Positions 20,099 to 32,672 of a stretch of 64,000 nucleotides of DNA are shown here, one piece after another (the first letter of the stretch is position 1; the number at the start of each line of letters is the position of its first letter). The position numbers and the translations under genes were made by a program. The DNA is from Helianthus annuus. Its lineage: Eukaryota > Streptophyta > Magnoliopsida > Asterales > Asteraceae. The notes under the pieces are model-generated. The model was not told where the DNA came from and did not search any database. It was given only the letters and a program-made list of their open reading frames with translations. The stretch is from positions 14,682,611 to 14,746,610 of the forward strand of contig NC_035433.2 in NCBI RefSeq assembly GCF_002127325.2, given 5' to 3'.

Positions 20099-23000
20099 GT
20101 CAACACGCGCAGCAGCCAGTCTGCACATTCAAGAACTTCATGGACTGTCGTCCAAATTCTTTCAGCGGCACCGAGGGGGCAGTGGGACTCCTCCATTGGT
20201 TTGAAAAGTTAGAATCAGTATTCGAGATGTGCGAGTGCCCTGAGGCTCGCAAGGTCAAGTTTGCCACCGGTACTTTGGAGGGAATAGCACTGACTTGGTG
20301 GAACGCCCAAGTTCAGATCTTAGGGTTGGCAGCTGCTAACGCCACCCCATGGAACGACTTTAAGGAACTCATCAAGCGTGAGTATTGCACGCGTGAAGAT
20401 ATTCACAAGCTGGAAGACGAGCTGTATAATCTGAAGATGGTTGGTTCAGAGATCGAAGCGTATACTAAACGGTCGAATGAGCTGGCCGTTCTGTGTCCTA
20501 CTATGGTGGACCCTCCATACAAGCGCATTGAGTTGTATCTCAAGGGATTGGCGCCAGAAATTCAGAGCCACGTGACGTCGGCTAACCTCGAAAACATCCA
20601 GGAAATCCAGCGCCTCGCTCATCGCATCACCGATCAGGCAGTGGATCAGAATAAACTGCCCAAGCGTGTTAATGCTACTGCTAATGTCACCACCTCAGTT
20701 ACTCCTGCTACGTCTGGTGACAGTAAAAGAAAATGGGATGGAGATTCTAGTAAAAGTTCAGCATCTGTTCAGCCACAAGCTCAGCAGCAGAAGATTGACC
20801 ACTATCAGAGTCCCAGTCAGCAATCCTCTGGTGGTCACAGACAGAGGAGATATCAGGGTAGTCAACCTAGGTGCCACAACTGCAACCGGCATCACCACGG
20901 CCCATGTAACAAGGGTCGTTGTCAAAGGTGTCTTAAGATGGGTCACGAGGCCAAAGACTGTAGGAGCCCTCGTCCTGCGAATCAGAATCAGCAACAGCAA
21001 CAACCCGCTCCACAGAACCAGCAGCAGCCACAGCGTGGAAACCGGGGATGTTTCCAGTGTGGGGCTGAAGGTCATTTCAAACGCGATTGCCCTCAGCTAA
21101 ACCAGAACCAGAATCGCAACAACAACAACCAGGGCAACGGCAACAACAACGGCGGGAACAACAACAATAATGGCAACGAGGCAAGAGGTCGAGCTTTTGT
21201 CTTGGGAAGAGGAGACGCAGTGAACGATCCCAACGTAGTTATGGGTAAGTTTCTCCTCGACAATATTTACGTTACTGTTTTGTTTGATTCGGGTGCGGAT
21301 ACAAGCTATATGTCTGTGAAAATGTGTCAACTGCTAAAACGTGCACCAACACTTTTACCCACCAAACATGTAGTAGAGTTAGCTAACGGTAAAAGTCTAG
21401 AAGCCACGCACGTAGTTCAGGGTTGTAATCTTATCCTAGCTGGTCAAGCTTTCTCTATTGATCTCATTCCCATAGTTTTGGGTAGTTTCGACGTCGTGAT
21501 TGGGATGGATTGGCTATCCCAACACCAGGCAGAAATTCTATGCAGTGAGAAGATCATTCGTATTCCTCGTTCGGGTCAGGAACCTCTAGAAGTTCAAGGC
21601 GACAAGAGTGGTGCAGTGGTTGGCATCATCTCTTTCTTGAAGGCTCAGAAATGCTTACGTAAGGGGCACACAGCCATTTTGGCTCTTGTTACAGACGCAT
21701 CAGCAAAGGAAAAGAAATTGGAAGACATTCCAGTCGTACGTGATTTTCCTCAGGTGTTTCCTGAAGACTTACCTGGCTTACCGCCTCATCGTCAGGTTGA
21801 ATTTCAGATCGAGCTCGCTCCAGGAGCAGCACCCATAGCTCGCGCACCATATCGTCTAGCTCCATCGGAATTGGAGGAACTGTCAAAGCAACTGCAGGAA
21901 CTCTTGGAAAAGGGTTTCATACGACCAAGCTCTTCGCCTTGGGGAGCTCCAGTACTCTTTGTGAAGAAGAAAGACGGTACGTTCAGGATGTGCATCGACT
22001 ACCGTGAACTCAACAAGGTAACGGTGAAGAACCGTTATCCTCTTCCGCGCATCGACGACTTATTCGACCAGTTGCAAGGGTCGTGTTACTATTCAAAGAT
22101 AGACTTGAGGTCTGGATATCATCAGCTGAGAGTCCGGGATGAGGACATCTCCAAGACAGCTTTCAGAACTCGTTACGGTCACTACGAGTTTCTTGTCATG
22201 CCATTCGGGTTAACGAACGCGCCTGCCGTATTTATGGATCTTATGAACAGGGTGTGCAAACCCTATCTCGACAAGTTCGTCATAGTATTCATTGACGACA
22301 TTCTGATTTACTCCAAGAGTCAGGAGGAACACGAGCAGCAACTTCGTCTGATATTGGAACTCCTTCGAAAAGAACAGTTGTACGCCAAGCTTTCTAAATG
22401 CGACTTCTGGTTTCGTGAAGTCCACTTCTTAGGCCATGTGGTAAACAGGGATGGGATCCATGTCGATCCATCCAAGGTAGATTCGATCAGAAACTGGCCT
22501 GCACCGCGTACACCGACAGAAATACGCCAATTCTTGGGTCTGGCAGGTTACTACAGACGGTTTATTAGAGACTTTTCGAAGATTGCTCAGCCGCTTACGC
22601 TACTGACACAGAAGGGTGTTACCTATCGCTGGGGAGAGCCCCAGGAGACTGCTTTTCAACATCTAAAGGATAGACTTTGCAGCGCACCTATCCTCTCATT
22701 GCCAGAAGGCACAGATGACTTCGTGGTTTATTGTGATGCATCCATTCGGGGACTTGGATGTGTGTTAATGCAGCGCGACAAGGTTATTGCTTACGCCTCT
22801 CGTCAACTCAAGGTTCACGAACGAAACTACACGACGCACGATCTAGAGCTGGGAGCTGTCGTTTTCGCGCTTAAGATATGGCGACACTACCTGTACGGTA
22901 CCAGGTGCACGATTTACACCGATCACAGGAGTCTCGAGCATATCCTTAAGCAGAAGGATTTGAATATGCGTCAACGACGATGGGTCGAGTTACTTAACGA

Positions 23001-24645
23001 TTATCAATGCGCTATCAAGTATCATCCAGGCAAAGCCAATGTTGTGGCTGACGCACTTAGTCGAAAGGACACCTTACCGAAGCGCGTGCGAGCGCTACAG
23101 CTTACGATTCAGTCTAGCCTTCCTGCTCAGATACGAGCTGCTCAGACAGAAGCACTGAAGCCCGAAAACGTCAAGGCTGAAGCCTTACGCGGCTCACGAC
23201 AACAGATGGAACAGAAGGCAGACGGCACCTACTATGTAACGGGTCGTATTTGGGTCCCACTATATGGCGGTCTACGCGAACTTGTGATGGACGAAGCTCA
23301 CAAGTCTCGCTACTCGGTACATCCAGGGTCGGATAAAATGTACCACGATATTAGCACTACTTATTGGTGGCCTAGTATGAAGGCCCATATCGCTACGTAC
23401 GTTGGAAAGTGCTTGACTTGTGCAAGAGTCAAGGTCGAATATCAAAAACCAGCTGGCCTACTTCAGCAGCCTAAGATACCGCAATGGAAATGGGAGGAAA
23501 TTTCCATGGATTTTGTTACAGGCTTACCTAGATCTCAGCGTGGAAACGATACGATATGGGTGATCGTGGATCGACTCACTAAGTCTGCACACTTCCTACC
23601 TATAAAGGAAACGGACAAGTTCTCCACTCTCGCAGACGTCTATCTTAAAGAAGTTGTCTCGAGGCACGGGGTGCCCACATCTATCATTTCGGATCGCGAT
23701 GCACGATTCACGTCAGAGCTATGGCAAGCAATGCACAAATCTTTCGGCTCACGGTTAGACATGAGTACAGCATATCATCCTCAGACGGATGGGCAGTCTG
23801 AGCGAACGATCCAAACTCTTGAAGACATGCTTAGAGCATGCGTCATCGATTTCGGCAACGGCTGGGAAAAGCACCTCCCTTTGGTGGAGTTCTCTTACAA
23901 TAACAGTTACCATACCAGCATTCAAGCCGCTCCATTCGAGGCATTGTACGGGCGTAAATGCCGATCACCTCTCTGTTGGGCAGAGGTGGGGGATAGTCAA
24001 ATTACGGGTCCAGAGATTGTAGTGGACGCCACAGAAAAGATTGCACAAATAAGACAACGCATGGCGGCAGCACGCGACCGTCAGAAAGCCTACGCAGACA
24101 AGCGTAGAAAGCCATTGGAATTTGAGGTCGGGGACCGGGTTTTATTGAAAGTTTCACCCTGGAAGGGTGTGGTTCGTTTTGGCAAACGGGGCAAACTAAA
24201 TCCGCGGTACGTCGGACCATTCGAAATTTTAGAAAAGATTGGCAAGGTAGCCTACAAGTTGAATTTACCAGCTGAACTCGGGGCAGTTCACAATGTCTTT
24301 CATGTATCGAACCTAAAGGAGTGCCTATCTGATGAAAACCTCATCATTCCTTTCAAAGAACTCACTATCGACGAGCGGTTGCAGTTCGTCGAGGAACCAG
24401 TGGAAATCACGGACCGGGATGTGAAGGTCCTCAAACACAAGAGAATCCCTCTTGTTCGAGTTCGTTGGAACTCCAAACGTGGCCCAGAGTACACCTGGGA
24501 ACGCGAAGACAGGATGACAGAAAAGTACCCCCAGTTATTCGAAACCAATGCTACCACTACTGAGGCTGAAGCTACTACTTCGGAATTTCGGGACGAAATT
24601 CCAGATCAACGGGGGGAGGATGTGACACCCCAGGAAAATCATTGA
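20077..24645 (+). CDS. gag-pol: Gag-pol polyprotein of chromovirus B (1522 codons open)
   Basis: Encodes structural Gag and all enzymes for retrotransposition. Residues counted from 20077: Gag core 1-200; CCHC knuckles at 282-295 ([14 protein letters not shown]) and 325-338 ([14 protein letters not shown]); Asn/Gln-rich linker; aspartic protease DSGAD at 404; RT with FIDD at 738-741; RNase H with catalytic Asp in YCDAS near 887; integrase HHCC zinc finger around 1083-1121, then D1145, D1206 and E1242, with the D,D-35-E spacing; C-terminal chromodomain about 1438-1480 ([10 protein letters not shown], then GPEYTWERE). The chromodomain is thought to direct integration to heterochromatin. No stop or frameshift is seen. 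The true start is probably 19921 through a short intron. Gag and pol share one frame, usual for this lineage. Confidence 0.95.
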   Translation: MPYSYTIGQHAQQPVCTFKNFMDCRPNSFSGTEGAVGLLHWFEKLESVFEMCECPEARKVKFATGTLEGIALTWWNAQVQILGLAAANATPWNDFKELIKREYCTREDIHKLEDELYNLKMVGSEIEAYTKRSNELAVLCPTMVDPPYKRIELYLKGLAPEIQSHVTSANLENIQEIQRLAHRITDQAVDQNKLPKRVNATANVTTSVTPATSGDSKRKWDGDSSKSSASVQPQAQQQKIDHYQSPSQQSSGGHRQRRYQGSQPRCHNCNRHHHGPCNKGRCQRCLKMGHEAKDCRSPRPANQNQQQQQPAPQNQQQPQRGNRGCFQCGAEGHFKRDCPQLNQNQNRNNNNQGNGNNNGGNNNNNGNEARGRAFVLGRGDAVNDPNVVMGKFLLDNIYVTVLFDSGADTSYMSVKMCQLLKRAPTLLPTKHVVELANGKSLEATHVVQGCNLILAGQAFSIDLIPIVLGSFDVVIGMDWLSQHQAEILCSEKIIRIPRSGQEPLEVQGDKSGAVVGIISFLKAQKCLRKGHTAILALVTDASAKEKKLEDIPVVRDFPQVFPEDLPGLPPHRQVEFQIELAPGAAPIARAPYRLAPSELEELSKQLQELLEKGFIRPSSSPWGAPVLFVKKKDGTFRMCIDYRELNKVTVKNRYPLPRIDDLFDQLQGSCYYSKIDLRSGYHQLRVRDEDISKTAFRTRYGHYEFLVMPFGLTNAPAVFMDLMNRVCKPYLDKFVIVFIDDILIYSKSQEEHEQQLRLILELLRKEQLYAKLSKCDFWFREVHFLGHVVNRDGIHVDPSKVDSIRNWPAPRTPTEIRQFLGLAGYYRRFIRDFSKIAQPLTLLTQKGVTYRWGEPQETAFQHLKDRLCSAPILSLPEGTDDFVVYCDASIRGLGCVLMQRDKVIAYASRQLKVHERNYTTHDLELGAVVFALKIWRHYLYGTRCTIYTDHRSLEHILKQKDLNMRQRRWVELLNDYQCAIKYHPGKANVVADALSRKDTLPKRVRALQLTIQSSLPAQIRAAQTEALKPENVKAEALRGSRQQMEQKADGTYYVTGRIWVPLYGGLRELVMDEAHKSRYSVHPGSDKMYHDISTTYWWPSMKAHIATYVGKCLTCARVKVEYQKPAGLLQQPKIPQWKWEEISMDFVTGLPRSQRGNDTIWVIVDRLTKSAHFLPIKETDKFSTLADVYLKEVVSRHGVPTSIISDRDARFTSELWQAMHKSFGSRLDMSTAYHPQTDGQSERTIQTLEDMLRACVIDFGNGWEKHLPLVEFSYNNSYHTSIQAAPFEALYGRKCRSPLCWAEVGDSQITGPEIVVDATEKIAQIRQRMAAARDRQKAYADKRRKPLEFEVGDRVLLKVSPWKGVVRFGKRGKLNPRYVGPFEILEKIGKVAYKLNLPAELGAVHNVFHVSNLKECLSDENLIIPFKELTIDERLQFVEEPVEITDRDVKVLKHKRIPLVRVRWNSKRGPEYTWEREDRMTEKYPQLFETNATTTEAEATTSEFRDEIPDQRGEDVTPQENH

Positions 24646-24721
24646 ACAGTACAGTTTACCTAGCTTCCTCAGTGAGTGCATACCAAATTTCGGGACGAAA
24701 TTTCCAATTAGTTGGGGATAA
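24583..24721 (+). promoter_or_regulatory. Twin GGA-loop hairpins and PPT of B
   Basis: Hairpin one is 24583-24601 (GAATTTCG/CGAAATTC), which also codes EFRDEIP near the polyprotein end. Hairpin two is 24685-24703 (AAATTTCG/CGAAATTT). Both loops are GGA. AGTTGGGGATAA before 24722 is the likely PPT. Confidence 0.75.
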
Positions 24722-26969
24722 TGTGACAACTCGAACTTTAGACTTGCTTTGATGTAACGTTACGTGCTTATGTGACATTTCGAACTAATGAATGTTATGA
24801 TATTATGTGTTTTTTTATATATGTGTGTGTGTTATGTTTATCTTTATCGAGCCAACCCGAACCGCACAACACTTCATACGAGTGCACAAGCCCCATTGGG
24901 CCACTCCTTGTTCACGGTTTCATTAGGCAGCCGAGTGGGCTTGGCCCACTCCCCCACTCGCAACACAAAATCGGAATTAGGGGTTTTGTTTCCTTGTTTT
25001 TGCAAAATCACAAACACACACAACAACCCTAGACTCTTTCTCTCTCTCTCTCGGCTGCTTGGATCCCCGACGGCGAACAACACTTCTCGGCTCACCCTCT
25101 CTTTGTTCCAATCCAACCGGTTAGTGTTTGATAATTAAGTTGCTTGTTAAATGATTGACGGATTGGTTGCATGTTGATGTTTGCTTAGCCGAGGATTCTT
25201 GTTAACGTATTGATTGGGATGATAATTGATTTAGTTTTGTTAATCGACTCATGTATGCTAAATATGATCACACTAATTGATGGTTTGGATATAAGCACCG
25301 AGTAGATAAGTAATCGGCTGTTAGGCATTGTTTGATCGGGTATAGTTGGTAATCGGGATCCATGTTAGAATGTGTGTATTGTTATGAATGTTAATATTGT
25401 TCATATGCATGATTACTGATTTAATTGCCGGTTTGATGTTCTTGAATTGTTATGAATATGCATGAAATCTGAATTAACTGTTGATAAATTTCTGTGATTG
25501 ATCTGATTTCGAAACTGCCTTAGATGTTTGCTAGAATCACGGATAAGTCAATGCAGGAATTATGGAAACCAGTTACACACACGGTTGCGACTCGGTATCA
25601 CTCGTTGCGAGTCGGAACCCCACTCGAGACCACAAACAGCATGAACCGTAACCACGGTTGCGAGTCCCGTTGCGACTCGTAACCAGACCATTATGAACCG
25701 AGATCACTATTGCGACTCCCAACCAGCTGTTGCGACTCGTAATCTCCGGATTGCGACTCGAGATCTCCGTTGCGAGTCGAGACCATCCTTTGCACATACC
25801 ACTGTTTTGGGTCTTCGCTGTCACGAGCCCAATCAGTTGGGCCCAATGATTTGATTTGTGGACTGTTTATTATGGACTTGTATGCGTTTACTATTTGGGC
25901 CGATTGAGAGTCTGGACTGTTTTGTTAATTGGGCCGGGTTATGATTGGGCCGAACACTTAGATTGTTTGTTGGATTGCTGATACGTGTACGTGTTTGCCA
26001 TGACTATACGTGATTACTTATGTGATAGCATACGTGCAAAGCTTGGACCGAATCTGACTTATGTGGTAACCCTGTTAGGACGTGGTTGACCACCCTTAGT
26101 TCAAGAGTCTTTATTTGTGTGTCTGCCGAGCAAACCAAGGTGAGTTCACACAGCCAAGGCATGGGATTCGCGGGTTGGGAATTGGGTTGGATATGTTATT
26201 GTAAAAGGAGTTACTCGTACTTACGCATATACCAGACTATAGACCATCGTCCTCAGGATAGTCAGGACACGTTACGTAAAGCCTACGTAACCCAGTATAT
26301 TTGCCATATGTCTCCCGGGTCGGGAGGACACGTTACGTAAAACCTACGTAACCCAATACCATCTACTGGCTTCCAGGTCGGAAGGCCACGCTGCGTAAAG
26401 CCTACGTAGCCCCCACGCGTACCATTGTCCTCGGGGAAGGGCACGTCACGTAAAGCCTAGGTGACCCTGTACGTTTTCCTGTTCTCGGTAAAGAAGAACA
26501 CATGGTCGGAAGTTAGTCTAGTAAGTACCGTTAATGAGAAGCCCTCATTAACCAGGATGAACATGGGAAGCCCCCACCTTTAGTACTCACTAGTATGGGA
26601 AGCCCCCACTAGCTATACTTATGCATTATGTTATGAACTTACCTTCTGTGAACTCGCTCAACTAGTTTGTTGATTATTTGCTGCATGCCTTGCAGGACCT
26701 TAGGTATATTATGGAGCTTGCACAGGGAGGAGCAGGTCGTTGTGGGATTTGGATCATGAACGATGTTTGAACTTATAATTAATTGAGAGTACATACTATG
26801 CTTCCGCTACTTAAACGATGTTTGGTTTTGAAACATCAATCATGTCATGAGGATTTACATTAATTACTTTTATTATTAATTGCTATGTTTGATATGATTG
26901 ATGGCTTGATCCTGGTCAGTCACGCTCCCAAGCGGTGGTACTCCGCGGGTGGATTTTGGGGGTGTGACA
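24722..26969 (+). repeat. B 3' LTR (2248 bp)
   Basis: Same length as the 5' LTR, offset 7,363. About seven substitutions found by eye, all in the second half. It carries copies of the motif cluster and the predicted intron (26140-26695). Confidence 0.95.
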
Positions 26970-28607
26970 GCTTTGTTGTTAAATGATGATGTCCGAGTTC
27001 TTATAAGTATCAAGTGTTCGACCTTTGTGAGTTCAATAGTGTCCGAGCTTTGTGCCTCATATGTTGTCCGATCTTTAAGTTTAAAGGGGGTCCGAGTTTT
27101 GTGAGCCACCCCTCTTGTCCGACTTTGTTTGGGCTCAAAGGTGGTGGTCCGAGTTTTAAGGGGGGGACACCCCTGTCCGAGTTTTAACCCCCCCCCCACT
27201 TGGTCCGAATTTTGATAGGCTTCCCTTGTCCGACTTTGTGTAATGATCAAAGGAAGCCCTGAGTTGTGTGTTACTTATTATTGGATCTGATAAGATGTGT
27301 ATGTCCTTTGCTAGCCACTAACACCGTTAAACCTATTAAGTTTATTGAAGCTGCTAAATGTGCTAAGTATCTTAACGGTGGCAATTAGGCTAATACCCAC
27401 GTTAGATTAAACTGTGAAATCAAAGGCGCGACGCATGAATTATGTGAATACGATTAACTGTTTACGTGATGTATGATTCTGTGTATGATTGTATGATACT
27501 GAATGCAACTGTATGTTCCTGCATGTATGAACAGTCTATGTGATATCATCCTGCACACAATAAGCACACAAAACACAGTTGCTTGAATGTCAATGATTTG
27601 CAAACCCTAATTTGATGCAAACACTTACATCGTATCATGTGCAACATATCCTAGGTCGTGTGTAACGGACTTAGACATTTGATAAACCCTAGAGCATAGC
27701 ATACCGAGCAAACCAAGGTGAGTTCACACAGCCAAGGCATGGGGTTCCCAGGGTGGGAATGGGATTGATTTATTTATTTGTACTTCTCTAGATAATGGAA
27801 CGTAATGATATGATCCTCGGTTGAGGAAGGTGATTGATTAAGATACTGCTAGACTAGTGATGCTTATAGAACTGATCTTCGCACACACGCCGGGATTGGC
27901 TGCGATAATATGACTGATCTTCGCACACATGCCAGGGTTGGCTGCGATAATATGACAGATCTTCGCACACATGCCAGGGTTGGCTGCGATAATATGACTG
28001 ATCTTCGCACACATGCCAGGGTTGGCTGCGATAATATGACTGATCTTCGCACACATGCCTAGGAAGGCTGCGAACTATACACTAAAACTTCGTACAGGTG
28101 CCGGGTGGCCGCGATACAAACATACCTAGTCTAGAATACTTGAGAACTTTCCCTAATCTTCGCATACATGCCTAGGTGGGCTGCGATACGAACTATTACG
28201 ATACATGACTTAATGAACGAATACAAGCCTTATTACACTATTACAATTACTGAACTATAAACTGTGAACTCACTCAACTAGTTGTTGATCCTCTGCTACA
28301 TGCCTTGCAGGTCGTTAGATACATGGAGCTTGCACAGGGAGGAGCAGGTCGTTGTGGAGCATGGATCGTGGATGCCATGTTAAAACATTTAAACATTTGA
28401 ACTATGATATACATTGGGTTTTCGTACTTATGCTTCCGCTACACTTTGAAACTATAATTACGTTTTGAACACCTATCGTATTGAATGATTGGTTTGCATT
28501 TATTTTACTTGATATTATTTACATGTTCAATATGATTGGTGGCTTGATCCTGGTCAGTCACGCTCCCAAGCGGTGTTACTCCGCGTGTGGATTTTGGGGG
28601 TGTGACA
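26970..28607 (+). repeat. E1 3' LTR, segment 3
   Basis: Resumes E1's LTR at the GCTTT duplication and runs to its TGTGACA end, followed by TTAAC. It has about fourteen substitutions against the 5' LTR and a shorter poly-C run. It carries the second copy of the hairpin intron (27718-28310). Confidence 0.93.
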
Positions 28608-28612
28608 TTAAC

Positions 28613-28883
28613 ACAACGTTACAGACAGACTCCTACGAATAAATTTCGGGACGAAATTTCCTAAAGTAGGGGAGACTGTGACATCTGTTCCTCTATGACC
28701 ATCATACGAATACAAAACAATTGAAATCTTGTGTTTCATACTTGGGATTTATGTAAATATGTGTATCTTTTGCACATATCAATTCTTGTTCAATTTCGAG
28801 CTTTACATTACTTTCTGGAAGGTTTTACGAGAATTGATGCGTAAACGTAATCAGTTTAACGCAACAAACACTCCGGAACAGTT
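28613..28883 (+). mobile_element. Right end of O interior and start of its 3' LTR
   Basis: After E1 the old element O resumes. A GGA-loop hairpin (28641-28659, arms AAATTTCG/CGAAATTT) is followed by purine-rich TAAAGTAGGGGAGAC and an LTR start TGTGACATCTG at 28677. The LTR is cut at 28883 by LINE alpha and resumes at 54121, with ACTCCGGAACAGTT on both sides (28870-28883 and 54121-54134). Confidence 0.75.
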
Positions 28884-28889
28884 TTTTTT

Positions 28890-29075
28890 GGGTAAAGGGT
28901 TACCCCGGTGATTCTATATATTCACAAACCAAACAAACCAAGTAGTGTAGAAGGTCTACACTAGTTCAATCATGAGACATGCCCCATGAAAGTAAAAACA
29001 AAGAAAACCAACCATAGACATCAAAATGAAACAAGTAGACTAAACTCTAGACAAATGCGACATGAAACACACTAA
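28890..29075 (-). other. 3' UTR and terminal hairpin of alpha
   Basis: On the minus strand it ends in CCGGGGTAACCCTTTACCC before the poly(A). GGGTAA pairs with TTACCC around loop CCCT (28890-28905). The same 19 bases end beta, gamma, delta and epsilon. Confidence 0.8.
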
Positions 29076-30688
29076 TCAGCCGCCATCATCATCCACGTGC
29101 CCCCCTCGAATCTCCCACTCTCCAAGGAGTCTCCGCACACTCGCAGTGTTCTTTAGTTTAGCTCCAATCAGCTTGTATCTGACCGTGTTTAAAATAATCT
29201 CACTAAGTTTCTCCGGTGGTCTTAGCTGATTTTTGAAGAGTCTAGCATTTCTTTCTTGCCAAATGAAGTACACAGCAGCCGCAGTAAGAATTTTAGCAAC
29301 ATAATTCATGGCCGATTTAGAACGTGCACGAACCAACAACCAATCAACTATATCAGTCCACATCGGACTAACAGCATCCATACTCACCTTGCTTTGAATT
29401 ATATGCCATACTTGAGATGAATATTTGCATTCAAAAAATAGATGCGGGTGAGAGTCAAAGTTCTGATAACATAGCAGGCAACACATCATATTCATGTTCT
29501 TCCTCCGCGAGATATCCCATTTTAGAATTTTGTCTTGAGTCAAAAGCTTACCTTTGATGACCAGCCACATCATAAAGGCATGTCGAGGAATACACTGCGA
29601 AAACCAAACAATATTACACCAATTCACTTCCGGAACCTTGTACCGAACCGAATGCCAAACACGCGAAGAGGAGAACTCCGTTATATCACGACCATCTTTC
29701 CATAACAATTTATCATGCTTTGTCGGATTTAACTGAACTTGGTCTAACTGAATGAGAACCGGAAAGAGATCTCTCCATGCCATAGGCCAAGACCAAGAAC
29801 CATGCGAGTAGATGTTAGCCACAGAATCATCCAGATTAAAATCTGCATCGGTGATGGTTCTAGGCGAAATAAAGTCACCAAGCGACCCTATCTCACACCA
29901 GAAATCAAACCATGCAGATGTATCAGCGCCATTGCCTAATTCCGACCATATATGATTCCTGATAAGAGGCCACAATTGCATTAACTTTCTCCAAGACCAA
30001 CAGCAATTAGAGGGGGTTTTACACACCCATAAGCTCTTGCCTTTTAACCGGTAACTGTGCACCCAATCCACCCATAAAGAATCCCGCTTAGAAACAACAC
30101 TCCAAATATGATAAGACATAAGAGCCTTATTCATATCCCCAAGTCGTCTAATGCCCAACCCTCCTTCATACTTCGGAGTACAAACGGACTTCCAAGAAAC
30201 TTTTGATTTACCTTTAGCATACGAACTCTCTTAGGACCATAGGAAATTTCGCATACAAGCTTCGAGCTCATGAATAATACGAATCGGCAACATAAAGACA
30301 GAAGACCAATAGATGTGCATGGATGAGAGAACCGAAATAATAAGCTGAAGTCTACCAGCAAACAAAAGCAACTTGTTCCTCCAATGCGTTATACGTTTCT
30401 CTAATCTTTCAACGAGCACTCGACACTCATTATAACAGAGTCTGGAGGAGATCAGGGGCACACCCAGTTATCTGACAGGCAAATTTCCTTCCACAAACGG
30501 TATAAGATCCAAAATAGCATCCTTGACATGGGCATTGACATTACAAAAGAATATCGTACTTTTCTGATTACTCGGCACTAACCCGGACATCTTAGTGAAC
30601 TTAGAAAGAGATGTCATAATACACCTAGCCGAATTCACTTCTCCTCTAGCAAAAAGGAACAAATCATCCGCAAAACAAAGATTGATAA
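29076..30688 (-). pseudogene. ORF2 C-terminal part of alpha (RT end and zinc-binding region)
   Basis: Encodes the end of RT and the C-terminal zf-RVT region (CCLLCYQNFDSHPHLFFEC). A frame of 360 codons is open at the end (29076-30158). Upstream there is a stop at about 30231 (a Gln codon in beta) and another near 30470 (the Tyr of RYLGVP in beta). It breaks off just downstream of the FADD catalytic site, where beta was inserted at 30688. Neighbouring alpha sequence continues at 42481. Inactive. Confidence 0.85.
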
Positions 30689-31157
30689 CTTACCTTTTTG
30701 CGTAAAAAAATGAAATGGCTAACCCTATGCTCTCTCTCCTAAATGGCGATTTTGATTGTTCTTCATGAATCCTATGTTTTTTCTTCGTGATCTTGTGTAT
30801 AACAGTCTGTGATTAGAGATTTGATCTCTATAACGAACTCGTTAGCACTAGGGATCGATTTAGAACTAGGGTTTTTTTCGGTTTTCTTCTTACAATCGCC
30901 GCTCTAGTTTTTGATTCAAGAACCCTGATTTATTATACTGGTAGTCGTTGATTGCGGTTAACTGAGTTTAATTTAGCTAGATTGATGCTCAGGTTTAATC
31001 GATTAAGGGTTCAGGTTTCAAACTAGGGTTTTTAGGATTAGGGTTTTCTGTTTCTTGGTCTTAGTTCTGGTTGCGGCTCTAGGGTTTTTTGGATTTCGGG
31101 TGCTTGTTTCTTTGGTCTGCTGGTTTCTAGAGAGAGTTGTTTTGGATTGCTGTTGTC
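30689..31157 (+). promoter_or_regulatory. 5' UTR of beta, presumed internal promoter
   Basis: LINEs use an internal promoter in the 5' UTR. The sequence begins with a short A-rich stretch, then CTCTCTCC and GGCGATTTT, shared with alpha and partly with delta. No gene in it; the minus-strand ORF overlapping it is a shadow. Confidence 0.6.
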
Positions 31158-32672
31158 ATGAATGATCGCTCTAAGCCGTTGCAGGAGGTTGCCACTCCGG
31201 GGACGGATGAGAAGACACCACCAGTTCGTGGTATTGGGTTGCGAGTGACTAACATTGAGGGGAATAATCGGATTCCGAGGCGAGGTATGTATTCCACTAA
31301 TGCTACGTCGGTTATTGATGGCTTGATCGATATATCTAAGCCAGTTGAATTGAATGCTGATCATGCATGTGGGATGGATTATGAGTCGGCTATGGGGGCG
31401 CCCCATGCAAACCCTAATCCTGCTAAAGGTGTGACCTTCAAACCGGTTGCATCTGGGGCTGCTCATGGTGTTCAAAGTTCTTTTAACGGTCAGAGTAGTA
31501 GCCCTACTCCTTTGTCTTATGCGGAATCGGTTGCAGCTAGTAGTGGTCAGAAAGTTAATTTTCGTTCCTTGGAGAGTCCGGTTGTGCATGAAGGATGTGA
31601 TATCGTGCTTCCCAAAGAATCTGTCCGAGCCGTGCAAGAGAAGTTATCTAATACTATTTACGGGTATTTTTTGGGGGACCGGGTTGCATTCCCGGTTGTT
31701 GATTACTTTGTTAAAGCTCAGTGGAAGAAATATGGGTTGCAGAAGTCGATGATGAATGCTAATGGATTTTTCTTTTTCAAGTTCAACGATGAAGGGGGAA
31801 TGATGAATGTCCTCAAGGATGGTCCGTGGATTATTAGATCGCAACCGTTGTTTCTGAACATATGGACCCCAACGACCAAACTTGAAAAGAAAGAAGTTAA
31901 GAAGGTGCAGGTTTGGGTTAAAATTCATGAGGTTCCTATTGCGGCTTATACGGAAGATGGTCTTAGCTTGATAGCTACAAAAGTCGGTGAGCCTAAGATG
32001 CTGGATTCTTTTACAACTTCTATGTGTACCGATTTGTGGGGTCGTAGCAGCTATGCTAGAGCGTTGGTGGAAATTTCGGCTGATAAGGAGTTTCGTGAAG
32101 AGATTACTATGGCGATACCTGAACCGGAAGGGGAGGGTTTTATTAAAGAAACTATGTACGTGGAGTATGAATGGAGTCCACACCGTTGCCACACTTGTTG
32201 TGTGTTTGGTCACACGGCTGATGTGTGTCCTAAAACACCGGTGAAGGTTGTTAAGAATGATGTGCCGAATCGTAATTTTCAAAAGAACTTGCAGACGAAA
32301 AAGGGTCCGATTGTTGATCAGGATGGGTATACTGAAGTACATGGTAAGAAGGTCGCTAGAAAAATGGGTATTCCGGTGAACAAGCAGAAAAGCAGATTTG
32401 AATATCGGCCGGTGGCTCCAAAACCCCAGCCGAAGGGTAACAATGGGTCGTCTTCGGTGCCGATTAAACTGAATAATCCTTTTGAAGTGTTGAACCAAGC
32501 TGATTCGGGAGAGGGAACTAGCAAGAAATCCTCAGGTTCGGCCTTGGAGGATTCGGATAATGAAGTTGAAGAAATTTATAACGAAATGGATGAGTTCATG
32601 AGGCAAGGGACGTGTAAAATTCAGAGCAAACAAGGGGCAAGCACTCCTTCTCAGGTAGTTGCTAATGATTAG
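31158..32672 (+). CDS. ORF1 protein of LINE beta (504 aa)
   Basis: ORF1 proteins of plant L1 elements bind element RNA and form the RNP. The ATG at 31158 (MNDRSKPLQE) is chosen over the upstream open frame because alpha also begins MND. The N-terminal part is low-complexity, with VRGIGLRVTNIEGN shared with alpha and delta. The middle is a DUF4283-like fold (YGYFLGDRVAFPVVDY, then GFFFFKF and VWVKIHEVP). A CCHC knuckle follows (CHTCCVFGHTADVC), then a basic and polar tail ending GASTPSQVVAND. The ORF is unbroken. Its stop overlaps the ORF2 start (ATGATTAG). Confidence 0.88.
   Translation: MNDRSKPLQEVATPGTDEKTPPVRGIGLRVTNIEGNNRIPRRGMYSTNATSVIDGLIDISKPVELNADHACGMDYESAMGAPHANPNPAKGVTFKPVASGAAHGVQSSFNGQSSSPTPLSYAESVAASSGQKVNFRSLESPVVHEGCDIVLPKESVRAVQEKLSNTIYGYFLGDRVAFPVVDYFVKAQWKKYGLQKSMMNANGFFFFKFNDEGGMMNVLKDGPWIIRSQPLFLNIWTPTTKLEKKEVKKVQVWVKIHEVPIAAYTEDGLSLIATKVGEPKMLDSFTTSMCTDLWGRSSYARALVEISADKEFREEITMAIPEPEGEGFIKETMYVEYEWSPHRCHTCCVFGHTADVCPKTPVKVVKNDVPNRNFQKNLQTKKGPIVDQDGYTEVHGKKVARKMGIPVNKQKSRFEYRPVAPKPQPKGNNGSSSVPIKLNNPFEVLNQADSGEGTSKKSSGSALEDSDNEVEEIYNEMDEFMRQGTCKIQSKQGASTPSQVVAND

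Larger units (their letters stand above)
17359..26969 (+). mobile_element. Young, apparently intact chromovirus B
   Basis: Complete element of 9,611 bp with TG...CA ends and target duplication GCTTT (17354-17358 and 26970-26974). Both LTRs are 2,248 bp; I find about seven substitutions (0.3 percent). PBS, PPT and an unbroken gag-pol are present. It is inserted in E1's 3' LTR, so it is younger than E1. It is the only gypsy element in the window that could supply all proteins. Confidence 0.95.
3693..28607 (+). mobile_element. Ty3/gypsy chromovirus E1, defective, with two elements nested in its 3' LTR
   Basis: Complete element with TG...CA LTR ends and the 5-bp target duplication TTAAC (3688-3692 and 28608-28612). 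The 5' LTR is 3693-6293. The 3' LTR is in three pieces: 10830-11666, 17230-17358 and 26970-28607. Between them lie a tRNA-Met type PBS, a broken gag-pol and a PPT. I count about 21 substitutions between the LTRs over roughly 2.6 kb (about 0.8 percent), plus a change in poly-C length. The domain order with a chromodomain places it with chromoviruses; the Tekay/Del-like lineage is my inference. Confidence 0.92.

Noticed and set aside
26876..27250. 124-codon minus-strand ORF
   Set aside because: It spans the B/E1 junction and reads through the GTCCGA array; no domain.
31038..31637. 199-codon minus-strand ORF
   Set aside because: It is a shadow of beta ORF1 on the other strand; composition and position show no own conservation in delta or gamma.
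31644..32498. 284-codon minus-strand ORF opposite beta ORF1
   Set aside because: Antisense shadow of an ORF1 with strong domain evidence on the plus strand.
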